DNA of 64,000 bases from contig JAKMXF010000022.1 in assembly GCA_024704765.1 (NCBI GenBank), forward strand, positions 62,001-126,000, given 5' to 3'. The stretch comes from Oopsacas minuta. Taxonomy: Eukaryota; Porifera; Hexactinellida; Lyssacinosida; Leucopsacidae. The translations under genes and the position numbers were made by a program. The notes under the pieces are model-generated. The model was not told where the DNA came from, searched no databases, and worked only from the letters and a program-made list of their open reading frames with translations. Below, piece by piece: positions 54,463-64,000 of the stretch (the stretch's first letter is position 1; the number at the start of each line of letters is the position of its first letter).

Positions 54463-55299
54463 ATGTCTACCCCCAATCCCACCAGTACCACATACTCCTC
54501 TGAGGAACAACGGAAATTCAACGATTTCCTGCTAGAACTTCTTGATGTAGGATGCACGAAGGGATTCCACAATTTTTCTACACATCTTCGAGGTAGAGAG
54601 GAGATGACTGTTAAAATAGTTAATGAACCATCTATTCCAGTTGTCCTGTCCTCGCAGGTAGCTTCTCCTGGGTTCTCACTTAACCAAAGCATTCTCCGAG
54701 AGAACTTACCCCGATCTAGACAGTCAATGCTCCTGTCGGGACGGTGGCAACGAAGATTGTCAGGATACGGTTTCCTTAACGTCGGTCTCCCTCCTGCCTC
54801 CCCCTCAGAACACGAGACAGATCAAGACAGTGGCTGTACTCTCTTCCTTCTAGCCTGCTATGCTAGATATCACAGACCTTACGCATGGGTTAGAACTAAT
54901 CACCACAGGCTTATTAGACTCAATGCTCATGATGCAACTGAAAAGGATCATCCCCTCAAGCTCAGATCAACTTCTCAGTGGAACCTCCCAGGCAGGGTGC
55001 GAGTATGGGACATAATAGCGGAGCTTGTCACAATCAGCTGTCAACCAATGCCCCCTAATCCATTCCAGGTAGATTTTGATTATTTCGATACTTTAGAACC
55101 ACATGAACGAGCACTAGCATCTGGCGCAATGACTCGTATTTTATTACAGATATTAACTACGGGGACAAGGAGATACAATACTAAAGTACAAGATGATCTC
55201 TTATTGATATCTCAGAGACATTTCGCTACCATGGTATATGTTATGGCACATTCTAAGGATGAGGAAAAACAACAAAATGCAATATCTAATGTAAAATAA
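54463..55299 (+). CDS. hypothetical 278-residue protein
   Basis: Not recognised. An intact single-exon frame with codon use like the neighbouring genes and a start 87 bp from the PTS start on the other strand. It has no signal peptide or membrane segment. Features: an S/T/P-rich start, a basic stretch (SGRWQRRLSGYGF), a motif CTLFLLACYARYHRPYAWVR near the middle, a WDII element, and a helical C-terminal third (ALASGAMTRILLQILTTGTR). The protein is presumably soluble. Functional guesses are not justified. Confidence 0.6.
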   Translation: MSTPNPTSTTYSSEEQRKFNDFLLELLDVGCTKGFHNFSTHLRGREEMTVKIVNEPSIPVVLSSQVASPGFSLNQSILRENLPRSRQSMLLSGRWQRRLSGYGFLNVGLPPASPSEHETDQDSGCTLFLLACYARYHRPYAWVRTNHHRLIRLNAHDATEKDHPLKLRSTSQWNLPGRVRVWDIIAELVTISCQPMPPNPFQVDFDYFDTLEPHERALASGAMTRILLQILTTGTRRYNTKVQDDLLLISQRHFATMVYVMAHSKDEEKQQNAISNVK

Positions 55300-55532
55300 C
55301 AACAAAACTTAGTCACATATGATTATATATATTTATTAATTAATAATTTATAAGTTGAAATTATTATAATGGTCACTTTTCTGCAAATATAATTGTGACG
55401 ATATATCACTAGGGGTGGAGCATGTTTAGAGCATAATCTACTAAGGTAATGATTTAAGCAATTGGTTTGGAAATTTATCTCTATATAGTCAGTTGATTAT
55501 TGTAAAGTTAATCTGTAGGTTCATGTAGGTAA

Positions 55533-55983
55533 CTACGTATCCACATTTATAGGATTGTAACTATTTGAGAAATATTCCGGTATAGTTAATGGGTTGGGTT
55601 TGAGGACAGGTAGTGCGTGCTCATCTTCGTTATCCCAATTCTCGGTTTGATCAGGTTTGTCCCAATTAGGTACAGGAGGAATATCTGTACACCCTTTGGT
55701 AGTGTTACTCACTTCATGTTTGCTCTGTTCGAATGCAATTTCCATGTCAATAGCGCCCTTAGCATCACAGGTCTACATATGGTATTGGAATTCCGGAGCA
55801 GGGATTACGTGTCGAGCATTGAATGGACATGTTCGATACTCACCATACTTGTCGTATTGTTTTCGACATTTACTGATGTGATAAGGTAGTTTCTTTGCTA
55901 CAACTCCGTGTACAGGATCGTAAGGACATACTACTAAGTCATCGGGGTCTAGGATCAGAGATATCGAGAGTAGGTATAGTGAC
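55533..55983 (-). CDS. GTSF1: GTSF1-like CHHC zinc-finger gene interrupted by an in-frame TAG
   Basis: Reading the minus strand from about 55983 (acceptor TTTTCAG) or 55948 (acceptor ATCCTAG) gives DPDDLVVCPYDPVHGVVAKK and onward, the start of a GTSF1-type protein. Finger 1 has C-x5-H-x9-H-x3-C. Finger 2 begins CPFNARHVIPAPEFQYHM and needs C three residues after the last H; the sequence has HM, stop TAG (55775-55773), then TC. Coding sense continues in the same frame to a stop at 55533, with an acidic tryptophan-containing tail (VPNWDKPDQTENWDN) as in GTSF1. GTSF1 is a cofactor of piRNA-guided silencing. The first exon with the ATG is not found. A GTGAGT inside the finger region is not used: splicing there breaks the frame. 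Nonsense mutation, sequence error or readthrough are all possible. Confidence 0.7.
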
Positions 55984-56661
55984 CTGAAAAATGCGAAAAA
56001 TAGAAATAAACAAAACCAAATTATAAGAAATGAGATTTGGATAACAAAATAAATTTAGAATTATGGTCATCAAGTAATAATAGGACTGTTTGCTCAATCA
56101 GGCTTAATAGATATATTATAGTCTTTAGTTAAGCTGAATAATCCACTGCACATTCGCTTTGAAACACGAATAAAGCCAATTTCCAATCCTACGCTACTTT
56201 CCTAAGCTGTCTTTCGAAACCATTATGTATATCTTGTCGCTATGTATATTGGCTGAGTTAGTAAGATGATAATATGTTCTTCACTCATATTTTTGCAATT
56301 TGGCAATATGCAAAGTACTGTATGTAAATGCTGCAAACGATATTACAAGACATTAAGTATGAAAAGCAGATAGGATAACTTGACAATATTTACGAAGTTA
56401 TCTCTACCAGTCTCGTGTGCAATCATGAAATTATTTCTATCATATTAATACACGCCAAATAGAAAGTTTATTCGTGGTATTAGCTAATACAATTGATAAG
56501 ATTATCTTTTGTATTTTGTATCACGTGTATGTAGTTTTGAAATTGTCCTTTCCCAGTATTATATAGTTGTAGTATTGCACGTGAATGGTTGCTACTTCTT
56601 ATCCAAAATATGTATTTAAATGCTGTAAATACAATACTTTACTAACTCTTTTAGCCTTGAA
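55984..56661. other. intergenic; may hide the first GTSF1 exon
   Basis: Spacer between two divergent genes. The 5' exon of the GTSF1-like gene should be here but I cannot identify it. The TPC start is preceded by ACTAACTCTTTTAG, 7 bases before the ATG. Confidence 0.5.
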
Positions 56662-59103
56662 ATGACAAATATTCAGGAAAATGAAGACACTGACAACTTG
56701 TTGAACTACAACTACAGTCCCGATATGAAGCATTTAGGTTATGGTGCAGTTAGCTCCCCACAATCCCAGACACACCTCCCATCTACATTGTACCCCACTA
56801 TCCAGGATGAGCCTACGAATAATCTCAGGAGTTTAATGGGTCAGAGAGCACAGTATCGCTCTCAGACCTCTTCTTTCAGTTCATTTGTGTCTCCTAGTGA
56901 TGAGATATACTACAGAGCAGCTGTTCTTTTAGAAGATGCTATGTTATATCGAACAACGTACCACAGATTCAGCTACACTGCTCTCAAGATTTACAAAGTC
57001 TACCAATCTAGAGTAGTTCAATCTATTATCTGCCTGTGTATATTTGTGAATTTGACTCTTGCCTTCTTTGAGAAGCCTTCCTCCCTCAGCTTAACCTCTG
57101 ATTACAGATATAGAGGAAATAAAACCTCCCTTACTCCCTTAGAACCTCCATGTGGTGTTACAGAATGTATTGAGCTGGTAACACTCCTATTCTTCCTCGT
57201 GGACTATATAATAACTTTCTATCAAGTTGGATGGCGAGCTGCTTTGACTAAGATTTGGCTACATCTGTACATATTCACGATTATCTTCTCATTAGCAGAT
57301 CTCACGGTATCATTAGGCCTTCGGTGTAACGGTTATATCGGGGCTAGGAAACTACTGAGACCTATATTTCTCTTCCAACATTCCTCTTACATGAAAAAGA
57401 GTTTGAAAGCAATAAGGCTAACAATTCCGCAGATGTTTGCTGTCTTCTTTATGCTCTGTTTGCATATATTCGTATTCGCGTTGCTAGGAATGTTATTGTT
57501 TCCTGTTACTGGTTTCGATGATGCAGAGAGCTGTACTGGAATACTTAACAAAACTCACAATAACAACAGCAACTATACTGGTCAAACAGAGGGAGATCGT
57601 TATTTCTCAGGCTTGATAGATTCTGTCAGGAATCTTATTTTCCTTCTCTCCACTGCTAATAATCCTAACATTATGATTCCTGTTTACAAAGAGAACCGCT
57701 TGACTGCTCTCTACTTCATAGCATTCTTCACGATTGGTAGCTACATACTGCTTAACATATTCACAGCTGTTGTGTATAATCAGTTCAGATATTATTTACG
57801 GAATTCTATGCAACAGAGCAAACTATTACGTCACGTTGGGGTTAGAACTGGATTCGTAGTCCTAGAGAGACAGGAGAGGGATGAGGAGCTAGGTATTATT
57901 GATAAAGTTAGTTTAGACACCTTGACTAAGTTACTACCATATCTAAGGTTTGCTAAAAAGCAGTCTCTACAAGTCTACAAAGAAGAGTTGAGTTTACACC
58001 GTAGACAAGATATGCATTATCTGCACTGGCCAGAATTCGAATCGCTTATATACAAACTCTATGAAACTCCTTCTAAGAAGAATAGGAACAGAGGATTTAT
58101 CTACCACAATAACAGAGCTCTACGGATAATTCAATGGGCCATTTTATCACCAGTTGGTCTAATTGTTCAGAACTTTATATCCTTCTTAAACACAGTACTA
58201 ATCTGTATAGAGCTAGAACTATGCAATGCTAATGCTCCTCAGGTTATGAGTACAGTAAACTTCGTATTCGTATGCTACTACGTGATAGAATTGGTAGTTA
58301 AGTTTCTTATCCTCCGCAAACAGTTTTTTAAGAGGAAGTGTAACATATACGAACTGTTCGTAACCTGTTCCATCGTGATCCTACAGGTAACGATTATAGT
58401 TTATGTGGGTGTGCCTTTCAAGTCTCCATCTTCTGCAACTATCAAGACTACTCGCATCCTCATTAAAGTCCTCTGTATGTTCATTGTATTACGACTTTTA
58501 CGTCTGTTGACTACACTGAGAACATTCAGCTTCATTCTTGAGATTTTATTCACAATTATAAAGAAGTTCAAGTCATTCGCTGGTTTAGTGCTCTCTCTAT
58601 ACTATTTCTACGCTTTCCTCGGCATGATGCTGTTCTCTGATGTTGATAGGAGAGTCAAACCTGGAGCAAGGCAAAAGGTGTGTGGAACCTTCGAAGAAAT
58701 GGAATTCTTTGCTAATAATTTTCAAGACTTCTACGCTGCTATAATTGTCCTCTGGGATTTGATGATAGTGAACAACTGGAACGTGTTTGTAGAGGCATAT
58801 CGTAAGGCATACACGGAATGGGTCACGATATACTTTTTCTCTTGGTATATCCTATCTGTGATAATTGGAATCAATCTTTTAATCGCTATCATTCTTGAAG
58901 CATTTATCGGTTGTTGGGAAGATAGAAATGATAAACTGGATATAACTTTGGAACAAATTAACCCAATTGATAGTTACGGCTCTCAACGAAATGCAAATGT
59001 TGTCAGTCCTAATGTGTCTGTTCGCGGTTTATTCCACAACTCGAAATCAGCGCCAGATATTAGTTCAGTGGAGAAAGTAATAGAGAAACATCCGTTTTTG
59101 TGA
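56662..59103 (+). CDS. TPCN: Two-pore channel (TPC)
   Basis: A single exon encoding 813 residues with two six-helix channel repeats. Repeat I runs from ~105 (VVQSIICLCIFVNLTLAFFE) to ~390, with the pore sequence LLSTANNPNIMIP typical of TPC filter I. N-glycosylation sites (NKTHNNNSNYT) lie in the luminal loop before it. Repeat II runs from ~490 to ~760, with S4 arginines in VLRLLRLLTTLRTF and filter II DLMIVNNWNVFVEAY. The N-terminus has an acidic dileucine DTDNLL, a lysosomal sorting motif. TPCs are endolysosomal Na+/Ca2+ channels gated by PI(3,5)P2, NAADP adaptor proteins or voltage; TPC3-type members act at the plasma membrane. Subtype cannot be fixed. The complete lack of introns is unusual for this gene. 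Confidence 0.93.
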   Translation: MTNIQENEDTDNLLNYNYSPDMKHLGYGAVSSPQSQTHLPSTLYPTIQDEPTNNLRSLMGQRAQYRSQTSSFSSFVSPSDEIYYRAAVLLEDAMLYRTTYHRFSYTALKIYKVYQSRVVQSIICLCIFVNLTLAFFEKPSSLSLTSDYRYRGNKTSLTPLEPPCGVTECIELVTLLFFLVDYIITFYQVGWRAALTKIWLHLYIFTIIFSLADLTVSLGLRCNGYIGARKLLRPIFLFQHSSYMKKSLKAIRLTIPQMFAVFFMLCLHIFVFALLGMLLFPVTGFDDAESCTGILNKTHNNNSNYTGQTEGDRYFSGLIDSVRNLIFLLSTANNPNIMIPVYKENRLTALYFIAFFTIGSYILLNIFTAVVYNQFRYYLRNSMQQSKLLRHVGVRTGFVVLERQERDEELGIIDKVSLDTLTKLLPYLRFAKKQSLQVYKEELSLHRRQDMHYLHWPEFESLIYKLYETPSKKNRNRGFIYHNNRALRIIQWAILSPVGLIVQNFISFLNTVLICIELELCNANAPQVMSTVNFVFVCYYVIELVVKFLILRKQFFKRKCNIYELFVTCSIVILQVTIIVYVGVPFKSPSSATIKTTRILIKVLCMFIVLRLLRLLTTLRTFSFILEILFTIIKKFKSFAGLVLSLYYFYAFLGMMLFSDVDRRVKPGARQKVCGTFEEMEFFANNFQDFYAAIIVLWDLMIVNNWNVFVEAYRKAYTEWVTIYFFSWYILSVIIGINLLIAIILEAFIGCWEDRNDKLDITLEQINPIDSYGSQRNANVVSPNVSVRGLFHNSKSAPDISSVEKVIEKHPFL

Positions 59104-59886
59104 TAACCCTTCTATGTAGAGAATGATTTAATCACTGTTAATGATATATGTATTATACATTTTAATAATTATGCGTATTTATATTGTAATTGGCTTTTAT
59201 TCCACGTTGTGTATACACAGAAATGTATGTGGTAATAGTAGATTGTATCAATACATGTAGCTTGTGTCTATATTCAATTATATGGAATATCTAATGTACG
59301 CTAATAAACCTGGTCAAGCTGGACTTTTGAAATAAAGAGCTTCTAATTTAATATCTAGATTTACGTACATAAATTGGAAAGGCTCAACTCTTCAGAAGAT
59401 ATGGATGATTTGCCTGATTCAGATTCAAAAGTAGTAATGCAGTTTGGATGTTATTAGAAAATTATAATATTATTAAACACATATTGTTAAGTATTTATTT
59501 AATTAGGAGTACCTATGATATCAACATATTATTAGTGCTTCAGCATTGTGCTACCATATGTTGGGATTGAAACAATTTATCGCATAGGGCAGAGTTTATG
59601 GTGACTATATGTCACTAGATTAAATTATGTGAAATCGCATTCAGTGCAGAGCTATAAAATGAGGAGAAAATATCTTCTACAATTATTGAATATACAAATC
59701 ACATAACTCATGCCAATTGGACATTTCCACGAATTTTTGAACTACGTAGTACGTGTATTACTCCCCTGCAAAATGCTTTGGAGAAACCCTTATTTTAGAG
59801 TTCCATAAGCAGCTATATCGTGTGTATATATGCTTTTATCGTAACACTATTTATGTAATTTATCCTGTTTAGGAGTACAATATCAG
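59104..59886. other. intergenic, nothing recognised
   Basis: AT-rich spacer after the TPC gene. AATAAA-type signals are present (for example AAATAAAG near 59330). Acceptor-like TTTATCCTGTTTAG ends 14 bases before the next ATG. Confidence 0.5.
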
Positions 59887-60718
59887 ATGAATGTAATCAG
59901 TTTACCTTATTGTCTGGTCTTATTGAGTTTAGTAGGATCCTCGCTATGTGAAGGTATTTTAGCCGGTTATATGTTTCTGAGCACTTTCCAATTTAATTAC
60001 AAACGAGCCTTTGGCTCGTCGCTTCGCGATGAACTCGGCGCATTGCGCCTCGAGGTATTCAACGAACAAATAAACAGACAAACAACAATTGTGATTTAAT
60101 AATATAGATTATGTTTATAGACTCTGGCATTGCAAGCATTAACAACCATGAACCAATGGTAGGAGATACAGTGCAGATGGACTGTACTCTGATTAGAGAA
60201 AAGCTCTTCAGTACTGAGACGGTTAATTACATTGTTAACGATGATTTTAACGTATTTTCTAGTGATTTGAATAGAGACTCAGGGACAATAGGGGGGATAC
60301 CCGCGTTTAGAATCCAGGCCTCTACTTCTGCTAGTGATGACAGAAGGACATTAGTGGGGGCTATTATAGTGTCTAATTTGGAGAAGACTGATTTTGTTGA
60401 TGGAATATTAACACTTGGATGTGTCGGGTTATTTGGATCAGATCCAGGAGATAATGACAATGTTACTATCAGTGCAACTTTGCGTAAGTTTTCTACTTGC
60501 TAATTACTACAAACATTCAAATCACATAATTATTTAATTATATTTTTAGACAATTCAAGCAATAATTCTGCAAGTACATCTGTGGCTTCAATACTTGGTA
60601 AGTTACTTACAAATTATAATAAATAAATGTAGTACTTGAGAGTGTATTTATACTTTATCTGATTCTAGGAATATGGCCTTCTCTCCTCTCACTTGTTGCT
60701 CCGATTCTCTTACTTTAG
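59887..60718 (+). CDS. Secreted, GPI-anchored Ig-like surface protein
   Basis: Four exons join in phase: 59887-59953, 60121-60483, 60550-60597, 60669-60718 (175 residues). Residues 1-21 are a signal peptide (ISLPYCLVLLSLVGSSLC). Exon 2 encodes one Ig-like domain with GDTVQMDC at the B strand and a second cysteine in LTLGCVGLF near the F strand; NVTIS is a glycosylation site. Exons 3 and 4 give an N/S/T-rich stalk (HNSSNNSASTSVAS) and a hydrophobic end (WPSLLSLVAPILLL) directly before the stop, the layout of a GPI-attachment signal. A small adhesion or recognition protein at the cell surface is inferred. The continuous frame from exon 1 into its intron encodes repeat sequence and is not used. 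Confidence 0.75.
60004..60049. repeat. GC-rich cluster of three adjacent hairpins in an intron
   Basis: Three short inverted repeats follow each other: CGAGCC-TTT-GGCTCG (60004-60018), TCGC-TTC-GCGA (60019-60029), GGCGC-ATT-GCGCC (60037-60049). Each has a three-base loop. The block is far more GC-rich than its surroundings and lies in intron 1 of the Ig-like gene. Confidence 0.8.
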
Positions 60719-61181
60719 AATATTTATCTCAATCAATGATTTATTTCAAGCAATCTTACACATTAATATTTGAGTCTAATTATAATTACAACTTTTGTGC
60801 TATAAAATATAGATTAGAAACTGTTGATGCTGTTTACTTAATTGCAAATATTATGAGGACCTCACTTCGTTATTCCTGCAATTAAAATAATACACTTATA
60901 AAAGACCCCCAATTTAGATTGCTCTTACATCTATACATTGAAGTAGTATAGTAATCTCTGGAGCATTAGTTACAGGAGAAAGGTTTGTAGTCAGACTTGT
61001 CTCACTCACTAATGCCACACTTGGGATACCATCCAGCGAATTGAGTTATTACTTGATTCGTGCCGTGTTATTGCCAACATTTACCTCTTGCATTATTTAG
61101 ACTAATCCAAAAGAATGCCGCAATCGATTACCACCACCACCAAAATACAATTATAAACTATAACGATTACTGATTGTCATT
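60719..61181. other. intergenic between convergent genes
   Basis: 3' regions of the Ig-like gene (plus) and polybromo (minus). A short (ACC)n run lies at about 61131-61142. Nothing else is recognised. Confidence 0.55.
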
Positions 61182-64000
61182 TCACTTTGGTGTTGCATGT
61201 GAGTAAGTTACTTGATCCATATACTCCCTCAATAGTTGTCTCAAGCTCTCATCATCTTCTCCACTTTGAGAATGAGAGGCTAATATTTTACTATCGAATA
61301 CTTCCTCCAAAGGCGGATGATTAGAGCTAACCTCTGGGTACATGTTGTCCTCCTCTACGGGACTCTCAAAATCAGAGAGGTCATTGATGGGATGAGTACA
61401 GGGGTGTTGAAGACTAGAAATATACTTTGAGTATAAATTTTCATTTTGAATATGCGTATTCGGTATAATGCCTTCTGCTCCACGACTCGATTGGTATAGA
61501 GAGCTTGTAGCAAAGTCTAAACTGGAGTATATCGCTTCTAGGATTGTCTGGGTACCAAGAGGGGGCAGATTCGGGATACCACTGTTTGGTTCGGTATAGG
61601 GAGAGCTTGAATATTGAGAGGTGAGATTAGCTGGGTTGTGAGATGGAGTGGTAAAGGGAGTAGAATTCTGACTTGGAATAAAATGTTCTGTCTTTTGACT
61701 CGGAAGTATAAGTTTACTTGAAGTTCTAATATGAGCCTCTTTCACATGTTTGAGTAGTTTTGATGCAGACAGGAATTCAGTAGTGTTTTTATGACAACCT
61801 CCCCATTTACATACACCCTGTTCTACTATCTTATTCTTAACGTGACTGAATAAATCTTGTACATTCTCAAATTGGTAGTCACATTCTCCCCAAGTACATT
61901 CATACACAACCATAGCTCCTGGAGAGTTTTTTAATTTTTCAATCTGCTTATTCCTCTCACTTGCCATACGCTCATACTTTGTCTTCTCCTCCGGATTAAG
62001 AGACCGCCATTCAGCAGCTAGCATCTTAGTAAGCTGTGGTACTGTAAGGTTAGGGTTTTGTTGCTGTAGCTTGCTGCGGTTGAATGAGCAGAACATACCG
62101 TATCCATGAGTAGGGAGGATTTTACGGACCGGAATGCTCTGTACATTAGAGGGGACAGGGGCGTGACAGAGAGGTGTGAATTTCCGCTTTCCACTGAGAA
62201 AATCCTGGATATTTGGTGACAACCGTAACTCTGGTATTATATCAGATTCAAACTTATAGAACTCGTCTCTCGCTACTTCAGGAGCAAGTGGGAAGGATTT
62301 GAAAGTTTTAATCTTCTTAAATTCCTTATCACCAGTTTCGTAGTAACGATATACACATACGAATACATTTTTCTCTAAATACTCGATGGGTCTAGAATCA
62401 CAATAATCCTTCAGTGGCATGACGTAGCATTTCCCGATTATAGAACGCATTGGATTAGTGTCAATAGTTGTGCTCATTATTACTTCCTTTCTGTAGAACA
62501 GTTGAGTAGGTGGATGCTGGGTCTGCTTGGGCTTGAGTATCCATGGTCCGGTGAAGAAAGGGTTATCACTCTTATCATGCCATATTTGATCTATACGCAC
62601 AATACAAGTGCTACCGTCTTGTACTTTTACATAGACAAAATCTCCCAACTTGAACCTATAAAATTATCATTAGGTTAGTACACATTAAACGTATATATAC
62701 CACTAGACTTGATACCTGACACCGTCTATGACACACTGATCGAAGTAAGAGAATCCTTTAGGAGCTCCTTGGGGTAAGTGTTGAGTTGAAATGTTTGTGT
62801 ACTCTTCATCATCACTCTTGTCTCCCTGTCCCTGTCCCTCTGTCCCTCCCTCACTCAGACCAGAGTTGGTAGCACTGTTCACAAACACAGAGGGAATCCT
62901 CTGCATTAATAAAGGTGTGTCTCTAAGTATAAAATCTGAATCTCTCTGTTCTCCTACTGGCCAAGTCTTAATCTTCTTTTCAGTTCGTGTCTTAACATTA
63001 TACTTAGACTGACATACATATACATCCTCCTCTGAGTACCCGTTAGGCATAAACTTGCTGAACGACTTAAGGTGCATGACGTAGCACTTAGCATTCACAC
63101 GAGAAGAGCGACACATGTGGAAGTCATCTGTCTTGAAAACTTCTTTTTCAAAGAACTTCTTTGTAGCCAGATGGAATGTCTCTTCAGGTCTGTAGAACCA
63201 AAGACCAAATAACCAACACTCTCCGGTTGGTGTCTGCCAGATGTTATCAATCTGTACAATGTGAGGCTGACTTGAAGTCTTTCTAGCAGCAATATACACG
63301 TAGTCTCCAGGCTTGTACTCTATTCCGTGACGTATGAAGGAGTATAGTACCCTTCTGGATTGTTCATCACACTCATCATGAGATTCATAGCCATCTGTCT
63401 GTCTTTGAATCCATGGTTCGTCTACTGTTACACTTGTAGTGATGTTATCTTCCTTTTTAACAGCTGGTTCAGGAATGTAGTCAGACTTTTGTGTGATAAT
63501 CCATCTATCGTAATAGCATTGATCAAAAATGACATATACGATAAATATATCAGAATATATGTATGCACTAGTACCTTTGTGTCTTGCTGGGACTAAAGGC
63601 ATTCATTTCAGCTTCAAATTCAGACATGGTAACCTTGAGACATGGACTTTTGAGTTGTAAGCAGAATTTGTCTCTCAATTCAAAATAGGCAGCTTGTAGT
63701 TTTAGCATAGCCTTGTACTCTGGGGACGAAGGAGAGAATGTACCTTGAACTCTTCTAAACACCAGCAGTAGCTCCTTTTGGAATAAATCATATCTTGAGT
63801 ATTCTCCTGATAATATAGACTCTTCTATAGAAGTCATGTCAATACTCTCAGTATCGTCGTGTCTAGACTGCCACTTGATTCTGTACAGCATTAGGCCAAC
63901 ATCTCTTCCTGCCTCGTCTCTGTACTCTTTTAGGTGAGTGAACACATCTGAGATTGTGTCCTGTAGCCACTTTTGGGGGTCTGGGTACATGTCCTTTCTG
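61182..64000 (-). CDS. PBRM1: Polybromo-1 (PBRM1), C-terminal half
   Basis: Three exons on the minus strand: beyond 64000 to 63575, 63504-62716, 62655-61182; the 5' part is outside the window. The first holds the end of a bromodomain (YKAMLKLQAAYFELRDKFCL, YRIKW region). Then come BAH1 (GDYVYIAARKTSSQPHIVQI), BAH2 (FKLGDFVYVKVQDGSTCIVR), an HMG box (HGYGMFCSFNRSKLQQQNPN, LAAEWRSLNPEEKTKYE) and a C2H2-type pair (CTWGECDYQFENVQDLFSHV, CKWGGCHKNTTEF). The last ~150 residues are disordered. PBRM1 is the defining subunit of the PBAF SWI/SNF remodeller and reads acetylated histones. C2H2 fingers after the HMG box occur in invertebrate polybromo proteins. The BAH2 exon border is supported by DGV-R-FKLGDF across the splice. 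Confidence 0.93.

Noticed and set aside
55778-55860. GTGAGT donor in the GTSF1-like gene spliced to the TAG at 55775-55773
   Set aside because: That splice would remove zinc finger 2 and put the next exon out of frame, giving an immediate stop.
59887-60099. 70-codon frame running from the signal peptide into RAFGSSLRDELGALRLE
   Set aside because: The second half is the GC-rich hairpin repeat. Splicing 59953 to 60121 keeps phase and joins the signal peptide to an Ig-like domain.

Overview
The window is nuclear DNA from a compact, AT-rich animal genome. About 24 protein genes fit into 64 kb. Introns are short (mostly 50-70 bp, GT-AG) and several genes are very long single exons. Animal-type content includes a polybromo protein (BAH-BAH-HMG), KDM5, a KDM3-type JmjC protein, MED4, NUP58, EFHB, a two-pore channel and a GTSF1-like zinc-finger protein. 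Many start codons sit a few bases after a polypyrimidine-AG. The compactness, many short-intron or intronless genes, and possible spliced-leader acceptors make a sponge, perhaps a glass sponge, my best guess. This is inference only: there is no ribosomal or mitochondrial marker in the window.

Layout. 1-7.1 kb: 3' part of a CAP-Gly gene, NUP58, and a triple calponin-homology protein with a C-terminal membrane anchor. 7.5-14.9 kb: KDM3-like demethylase, mitochondrial tyrosyl-tRNA synthetase, MANBAL-like small membrane protein. 15-18.5 kb: two short inverted-repeat elements, a damaged sterol C5-desaturase, MED4, and a small CaaX protein. 18.5-20.2 kb: empty. 20.2-29.1 kb: KDM5, EFHB, a HAUS8-like protein and NIF3L1, all on the + strand, the last two only 6 bp apart. 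29.6-40.9 kb: one 33-exon gene that I reconstruct as PTB-ankyrin-armadillo-REM-FERM(F2/F3)-RasGEF. A 2.5 kb intron in it holds two opposite-strand genes (calmodulin-like and a TIFA-like FHA protein) and an inverted-repeat element. 41-45.3 kb: aldehyde dehydrogenase and an ATGL-like lipase on the minus strand. 46.4-52.2 kb: an MFS transporter and an ankyrin TRP channel. 52.4-56 kb: NHL-repeat protein, PTS (BH4 synthesis), an orphan protein sharing an 87 bp divergent promoter with PTS, and a GTSF1-like gene with an in-frame stop. 56.7-64 kb: two-pore channel, a GPI-anchored Ig-like protein, and the 3' half of polybromo.

The genes do not form one pathway; this is ordinary gene-dense euchromatin. 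Themes are chromatin regulation (KDM3, KDM5, PBRM1, GTSF1), ion channels (TRP, TPC), and Ras-family/adhesion-type signalling. The most unusual item is the composite RasGEF, whose talin-like FERM module lies between the REM and the catalytic domain and is split by an intron that contains other genes.
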